A stretch of DNA of 64,000 nucleotides from Vitellaria paradoxa (lineage: Eukaryota; Streptophyta; Magnoliopsida; Ericales; Sapotaceae): NCBI GenBank assembly GCA_019916065.1, contig CM034240.1, forward strand, positions 43,908,026 to 43,972,025. The letters run 5' to 3'. Both the position numbers and the translations under genes were made by a program. Below, piece after piece: positions 57,688-64,000 of this stretch. How positions within the stretch are numbered: position 1 is the stretch's first letter; every line of letters starts with the position of its first letter. Under the pieces are notes generated by a model. The model made no database searches and had not been told where the DNA came from. It worked only from the letters and a program-made list of their open reading frames with translations.

Positions 57688-58988
57688 TATATATATAAAG
57701 TAGAGTCTGAAAACGCCGTTGTGCCACGTAGAACTTAAATCGTGTTATGATTGTGACATATGCCACCTAATTATAATTATTTTAAATAATTTTATTTATT
57801 ATATAAGTCTATTTATAAATATTTATGATATCCTAATTTAAATGGAATAGACCTGTCCTCTATTTTAACTAACCAAATAATTTTTAGTTGTGTTATATAT
57901 TAATTATTTTAAATAACTTTACTTATTATAAGAGGAATTCTATTTATTTTATAAGTCTTCATATATCTTATTTAATTTATAGTTATTCATAGTGTCCTAA
58001 TCCATTTGGTTAATTATTTAAAATTTTTTTTTTATTATATGAGTCTACTATTCTAAATTTTCATTTATATTATTTAATTTATAATTATTCATGTTATTCT
58101 AATCTAAGTGGAATAAAATTCTCACATATTCTAATTAATTAAAAATATTTTTTATTTAATTTATAAATTAATTATTTCAAGATAACAGTATTTTGAAATA
58201 AAATATAATATTTATTTTGTTTAATGATAATAATAAATAACAAATGATAACACCAATAAGATATTGAAGTCGATCCATATGTAATTCATATATAGATGAT
58301 CATTGGTGGTGCCATGATTATGTGTTTTACATAGTTCTTCATTTGCTCCTCACATTTTTTATTATATTTATTTTTATTAGAAGATATTTCTTTAAGTTAA
58401 AATTATTTTTTGTTCATGTATTTATTTTTTGTTTTATTTTTCAATTCCTTCATTCAAATATATAAGATCTAATTTTTTTTATACATTTTATTCTATTTTT
58501 AATGTAATTTGTTAAATTGATATTTTAATTTTTATTATATTTTTTAATATTAGAAATTTTTTTATAACAGACGTCAGGAAAAACATTTTCTTTACCTTAT
58601 TTTTCAAATTGCTTATTTAAAAATACAAGGTATGATTTTCTTATAATTTTTATTATATTTTTATTGAATGCAATTTTTGATGTAATTTTTTAAGTTTTAT
58701 TATAATTTTTCATTATTGTTAAAATTTTAAATTTTATAGATTATTCTTTTAATGATTAGATTTTGTGTATTCTATATAATTTATTTGTGTTTTAAAAAAT
58801 AATAATTCTACTTTAAATATGACACTAAATTTTCAGAAATACAATTATAGCGATCGATTGTAATACGATAAATTTTATTTTTCTTTAATATATTATTATT
58901 TTTTTAAGTTTAAACATGTTTTATTCTATTTTATATTTTAAAATTATATGATATAAAAAAACTGTACACCGCACGGGTATAATTACTA

Positions 58989-58989
<1 letters not shown>
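57688..58989 (+). mobile_element. Second Helitron-like element, adjacent to the first
   Basis: It opens with TATATATATAAAGTAGAGTC directly after the end of the previous element. It closes with CTGTACACCGCACGGGTATAATTACTAG|T (ending at 58,989), a hairpin-plus-CTAG terminus matching the consensus form of plant Helitron 3' ends. The early segment CGCCGTTGTGCCACGTAGAA parallels the starts near 55,240 and 56,190. The body is AT-rich and non-coding. Confidence 0.65.
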
Positions 58990-59020
<31 letters not shown>

Positions 59021-59490
59021 AAGAAATTATAAACTTTTCGCTATGCAAATCCTTGCTTTGAGAGAAGAGAAGAATAGCGGACAGAAAAAAATAAGAAAGT
59101 GAAACGAATTAAAAAAAAAAAAAAAAAAACAGGCATTCATATCCGCAACGAAATCTAAATTCTATTCCATGCAACAATAGCCAGAGTGACCTACACATAT
59201 GAAGAAAAATTATCAATCTCATTTCAAACTCTGAAGAGTTCTCACCGTCAAATAATTGAGAAAACTTTTGTTAGTCCCATGGCAAAATCTTTGTTGTCCG
59301 CAGTCTGGTAAGCCAAAATTGTCCATTTCACAAAAACATTCTCCCACGTTTGAATCCCCCATTTGGTAGTAGGATTCAGAATTCTTATCAACGGGTAAAG
59401 CAGAAATTATATATCCGCAAATACATATTGATCAAGATCTTGAGTGAGCAAAGAGAGAATAAATCTCTCTGGCCACCTAAAAGGATCCTC
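58990..59490 (-). other. Downstream flank / probable 3' UTR of SRP68
   Basis: A (GT)n(AT)n tract at 58,988-59,019 and an A-run at 59,110-59,129, then about 350 bp of mixed sequence that is probably SRP68 3' UTR on the minus strand. No other gene seen. Confidence 0.45.
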
Positions 59491-62400
59491 TCATCCCCAA
59501 AACCTACTTATGAAGCCCTTTTTATCCTTTTTCACCCTGCTTTCAAGAGACGGGAATTCGATTGAATTATAGGCAAGGTCCAAAACAATTGGATTGCGAG
59601 GGATTGATCGGAATTCCGGTGGGAAGGCTTCGATACGAGGAGCTCCTCTCGCGTTGGAATCACCAACTGCGGATTCATAGTCGTTCAACTTGTCGGTAAG
59701 ATATTTTTCCGGCTGAAAAAAATAATAATAAATAAATAAAGTCAGCAAATCACCACCATATATTAATAAAATTAAAATGAGCTTGTAATGAAAGGACTTT
59801 AGTCAGGATAAGCTAAAAGAATGTTCCCGATGATAATAATAACAACAACAACAATAATGAAGTTCGATATGTGTTCGGCAACATATCGACTCAAAAGAAA
59901 CTATAGTTGTAATAATATATTTTTGTAAACTATTGTTGGGAGATTTTTAAACTTTGGAGACTTTTAGTGGGTGACAATAAATGAAGCATATATGGGACAC
60001 TTTTTAACTCGAAAAAGCTTAAGCCCATCAGATAGGGCCCATTCCATGCTATATTAACTACATATAGATCTCTTAATTTTCCAATGAGGGACGAGCAACT
60101 CGTACATACTCAACAACTACAAACATGCAAGATTAACTAACCAAAGAAAGCAGCTGAGAAACATATTCGCAAGGAAGGCTGGTTATTTAAATGAATCTGG
60201 CATGGAGCAAATTAAATGAATAGTGGTTGTAGAGCCAACACGAAGATGGCTGATGCTTGATGGTTGACTTAGAAGAGAAGGTTGGTTAGGAAAATATATA
60301 TATCTATATATATATATATATGGGTGTTAATTGTGCGGAAATGTAATCAAGCATTAGGATCACCCAAATGGTCAAGTAAGACTTCATAATCCAAAATATT
60401 GACATTATGTTTACATGGAGCAGCTTGTGCATGATCTACTTATAGAAGACATGAATTTTCTCTTCCCAGAAATGAAGCACACAAGGAGGTCAGGATTGCT
60501 TATGCATACCGAACCAATGCTTCTACTGATTTTACCATGAAGCCTGTTTTCCAGACACTGGCCCGTATAGCTGAACTAAAAACCAATGTGTTTTACACTT
60601 CAAAAGAAAATCGGTTTCCACATTTTAATGTTGGAATTTTAACTACCTAGCATATATATAACCTTTACATGCTGGCCAATTGTTTGGATTCTACATAAGC
60701 CTAGATAATATGCGTGAGTTGGGATGGATGTTGCCATGAAGCCATTAAAGTCACATATAAGATAACTTCTCTTACCTTCTGGCCATGCTATTTGATTTAT
60801 TTTAGGAAGAATTGCTTAAAATTTATTTTCTGAGAAAAGCAAATAGAGAACCCTAAGCAAAATGGTACCTTCCTATCAGCTCCAGTTAATGATATTGAAG
60901 AGATCTTTTTCGAGAGATTCTCTGGAGCCTTCTCTTCCTCTATGATTCCTGTTGCATGCTCTATGCAGCTGTTAGACCTACTGTCTTTGTACAGCATCTT
61001 CAACTGCTTGATCAGTTCCTGCTGCAGGAGGAGGAAATCAAATTTTGGAAGCCGGGGGGAGGGGATGGGGTGCAGCATATTATACTTAGGGATAAATTTA
61101 CAAGTACTAACATGCTGATAATCCTTTCATCACAATATTCTTCATAAAATTCTCCCAATTATTCTATTCCTGCCTTATGGGCAAATCCACCAATCGAATA
61201 ACTTTTCGAGAAATATGAGACATCTAAGAAAAATATACGTTCTACTAACTGATTAAAGCCCTCTTATTAGCTTTTCCTGACGTGAACTTGAGAACCATTG
61301 TCAACGGCAATCACAACATGTCAGAAACTACCCACTGTGCATCAGATGCATAGAAATTCCATTTAGAAACTTTATATAACCCAAATAAAACAGTCACCAA
61401 AATAAATATGAACAAACCTGATCAGCAGTAGGTAGAGGCACAATTTTTCTAAGGGCATTATCAGCTAGAGAGCTGGCATGGCAGTATAATGCATATGCTT
61501 CTGTCCTCTTTCCAGCAGAACTGTAGGATTTAGCTAAGTAAAAGCACCTGTGAACAAATTTAGAAGCCTCTCAACTCTAAATTAATATAATCTTTTTTAT
61601 TGGGGGGGGGGGGGGGGAAGCAATTTCACTAAATTGTCAACTAGAAGCAAAATTCGACCCAGCAGTTTCTTTCTTTTAACTTCTCATCAAAGAAGAAAAT
61701 CACAGCAAACAAGGACCATCAAATTGCAATACCAAAATTGTTAAGATGAAACCGTTAGAAGATCAGACATCTATGTAGTGAAATCTCCTTCAAATGGTCA
61801 ATGAAAAGTAAAGCAATCAAAGTGCAATTAAATCTTTTTATATTGCCTTTCTATGTGATTTATTATTATATTTTTGTGGACACTTTTTTTTTTTATTTTT
61901 TTGGGCACGGGGGTGTGTATATGTTGAGCCAAGGGAGGGGTTTTAATCAAACCACAATTTCAGTTATCTTTAAATTTTACTTTTTTTTTGGGGGGGGGGG
62001 GTATAGCTCATGGGAACAAACCTTTCTGCTCGGAAAACCAAACTTTTGAGTGCACATTCTTCTTCAAATGCCAATTCTTCCGGTTTTCTATCTCTTCCAG
62101 AACTAACTAAATCAGTAAGATCGGCAGTATTCTGACAACAGCAAGAACAAGTAATGCAGTATTACTGTATCGTCAGATGTAATGCAATGAAAGATGCTAG
62201 TGCTGATGGCATAGTTTAAAGCATCTCAAGTTAAATAGTAAGGTCAAGAATAGAAAGAGCACAAGGAGCACGGGTAGTTCTTCACCTGCAATAGGAGATC
62301 ATATAACCTTACAAGCTCCTCAGGCTTGGTTGTTTTCTCATTTTTGTCATCACGGAACTTGGAAAGTTTGCCTTTGGCAATAGTCACCAACAACTGATTC

Positions 62401-62791
62401 CGTTCTATGGTTCGCTGTCCTAAAACAGCACTAATAGCTTTATCAAGCCCACTTAAATCATCTTTCCTGTTTTCCGAATTACCTGCAGTGACCTAAAACA
62501 AACAGAACACCCAAATCATTAAAGATAAAAATAAACCAAAAAAGAGAAAATCACCAAACAATTCGCATACAGCAGACGGTAGAAACCCAACCCAAATAAA
62601 AATTCATGCAGAACTCATTTATAATGGATAAGTAAGATTGAAATTTAGTTAGACTCTGTAGTCCATACCAAGTCATTACGGATACAGCTCCTTGCTTCAT
62701 GATATGCAGCAAAGATTTTGTCAAAGATGACAAGTTTTTTCTCCGCTGGAATGGAATCTGCTGTTGAACCATGAAGCTCTTTCTCCAATTC
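59491..62791 (-). CDS. SRP68: Signal recognition particle 68-kDa subunit, C-terminal part (partial, six exons)
   Basis: SRP68 binds SRP72 and the SRP RNA in the cytosolic particle that delivers ribosomes making secretory proteins to the ER. Six exons were read with GT-AG borders and a continuous frame: 62791-62669, 62492-62286, 62131-62022, 61547-61418, 61018-60869 (or from 61021) and 59712-59491, giving 313-314 residues to the TGA at 59,493-59,491. Recognisable stretches: LGQRTIERNQLLV, CALKSLVFRAERCFYLAKSY, YALYCHASSLADNALRK, and the C-terminal PRIEAFPPEFRSIPRNPIVL. This is about the second half of a protein usually near 600 residues. The 5' half lies past 64,000 on the plus coordinate. The last intron is 1,156 bp. 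Confidence 0.9.
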
Positions 62792-64000
62792 CTGAGCTGA
62801 TCAAATTGTCAAGTCAAAAAGAAAAGCTTGAGACTGGGTTCGATTGATCCAGCATACAATGAAACATAAAACTAAACTTGCATATATTTCAAAAGCATAT
62901 AGTAAGATGTAAAAATTAGGACAAGGGGGAAAAAGCACACTCTACCCTCATTGTATTAAATCTTAAAACTACCAGATTTCTTAAAACAGTAGAAAAAAAG
63001 TTATAATTTTAAAAAATTGTTTGATGCTCATTTGAGGAAAAATGAGTTGAATTCCTGCAGGAAGGCATAAAAAGTAAAACATATAGGTTGCAGCAAGAAA
63101 TTATTTGTCAGCATAAGCTCAAAGGATAAAGGGGTTTGAAACAAGAAAAAGTGGAAGACAATATTGCACAATAGATATATACATAAATGGTACAACATCT
63201 TTACAGATTTGCACACTGATTCACTTCAAATAGGTAGCATCTATCTAGCTACTTCCTTGATTTAAATAGCCAGAGAGAGGTTCATTTGGCATTTCACCAA
63301 AATCCAACGTCCAAGTCACACACTCCTTTGCAAGTCTTAGGACAAAGATCCAATGCCAGCCTCATCTAACTATACTGAGATCCATATAAACACCCAAGTG
63401 CTTTTCAGCCTTTTCTAAATCTGTTAAGTTTTCATGTTAACAGTTCTTTAGAAGTAAGAATACCATACAATATTAGCCAGCCATTGCTCGCATTAAGTGA
63501 TGAGCTAGTTGCTCCAATTCCAGATGGTAGAGTAAACAACACACGTCTTACATGCTTTTCGTAAATGAAAATCAATAAAAAGTTCCCTTACTATATGATA
63601 GCCAAAATAAATTCATTTATAGCTAAAGTGTTGAACAAGAAAATTTATCTGTCAGCAAGTCAAATGAGATAACCTGTAATCTTGTCTTTGCTAAGCTTCA
63701 ACGAATATATGGCCTTTGGGATTGACACCAACTTTAAATGTTTCACAGAAAACCAGCATGGATTATATTTCCCAAGGGTAGTGCTAATTAGCATCCACAT
63801 GTAAATAATTTTGACAACATCTAATTCTTCCGGTAGAATGTGGAACTCCAACATCAGAATTATTTTGCATGTCTATGTATCAACTAAGCTAGTCATCAAG
63901 GCATGAAAGATTGAACTGTAGATAGGGAAGGAGAAAAGGACAACAGAGTGTGGGGTCATATTCACATATCAAAACTCATCAGATTGTGAAAACTATAGGC
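62792..64000 (-). other. SRP68 intron, running off the window
   Basis: No further SRP68 exon could be read between the acceptor at 62,792 and the window end, so this intron is at least 1.2 kb. Open frames here (for example 63,660-63,854) have no family resemblance and lack paired splice sites that would keep the frame. Confidence 0.6.

Noticed and set aside
63660..63854. Further SRP68 exon
   Set aside because: The frame lacks matching splice borders and no SRP68-like residues were read.

Overview
The window looks like nuclear DNA of a dicot plant. It has plant-type introns (GT-AG, AT-rich, 77 bp to 8.9 kb) and plant retroelement families (RTE and L1 LINEs, Ty1-copia, Ty3-gypsy, TRIM-like and Helitron-like repeats). 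It also has plant gene families: a P-class PPR protein, an ACAP-type ARF-GAP, and a J-like protein with two DUF3444 domains. No species can be named from the sequence. No bacterial operon, CRISPR array, rRNA or confident tRNA was found.

Layout: 1-2.0 kb holds two head-to-tail copies of a decayed RTE-type LINE. 3.04-6.11 kb (+) is an intronless mitochondrial-type PPR gene. 7.6-8.04 kb is an inverted-repeat element. 10.55-38.40 kb (-) is one 19-exon gene, which I reconstructed exon by exon: an AGD1/AGD2-like ARF-GAP (BAR, PH, ArfGAP, ankyrin) of 849 residues. Its 28-kb span is mostly transposon-filled introns. Intron 1 alone (8.9 kb) holds an RTE relic, a truncated L1 and a full-length, nearly intact Ty1-copia element (32,384-37,183, target duplication TGAAT). 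Other introns carry hAT-like MITEs with target duplications, an L1 relic and an LTR/TRIM-like relic. 39-48 kb is intergenic and contains a Ty3-gypsy 5' end (LTR, primer-binding site, gag remnant; -) and a Tat-like gypsy remnant with an antisense extra ORF. 51.18-53.44 kb (+) is the intronless J-like/DUF3444 gene, probably with a 5'-leader intron. 55.2-59.0 kb is a very AT-rich cluster of Helitron-like elements. 59.49-62.79 kb (-) is the 3' part of SRP68 (six exons), which continues past the window end.

The gene order PPR, AGD1, SRP68 matches my recollection of Arabidopsis At5g61990, At5g61980 and At5g61970, so this appears to be an ancient conserved block. It is enlarged here by transposons and has the DUF3444 gene between AGD1 and SRP68. 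The genes are functionally unrelated: organelle RNA processing, vesicle traffic, chaperone-like/unknown, and co-translational targeting. I saw no strong evidence of a new biological system. The most useful observations are the resolved 19-exon gene, the young sense-oriented copia insertion in intron 1, the J domain that lacks HPD, the Helitron cluster and the antisense ORF in the Tat-like remnant.
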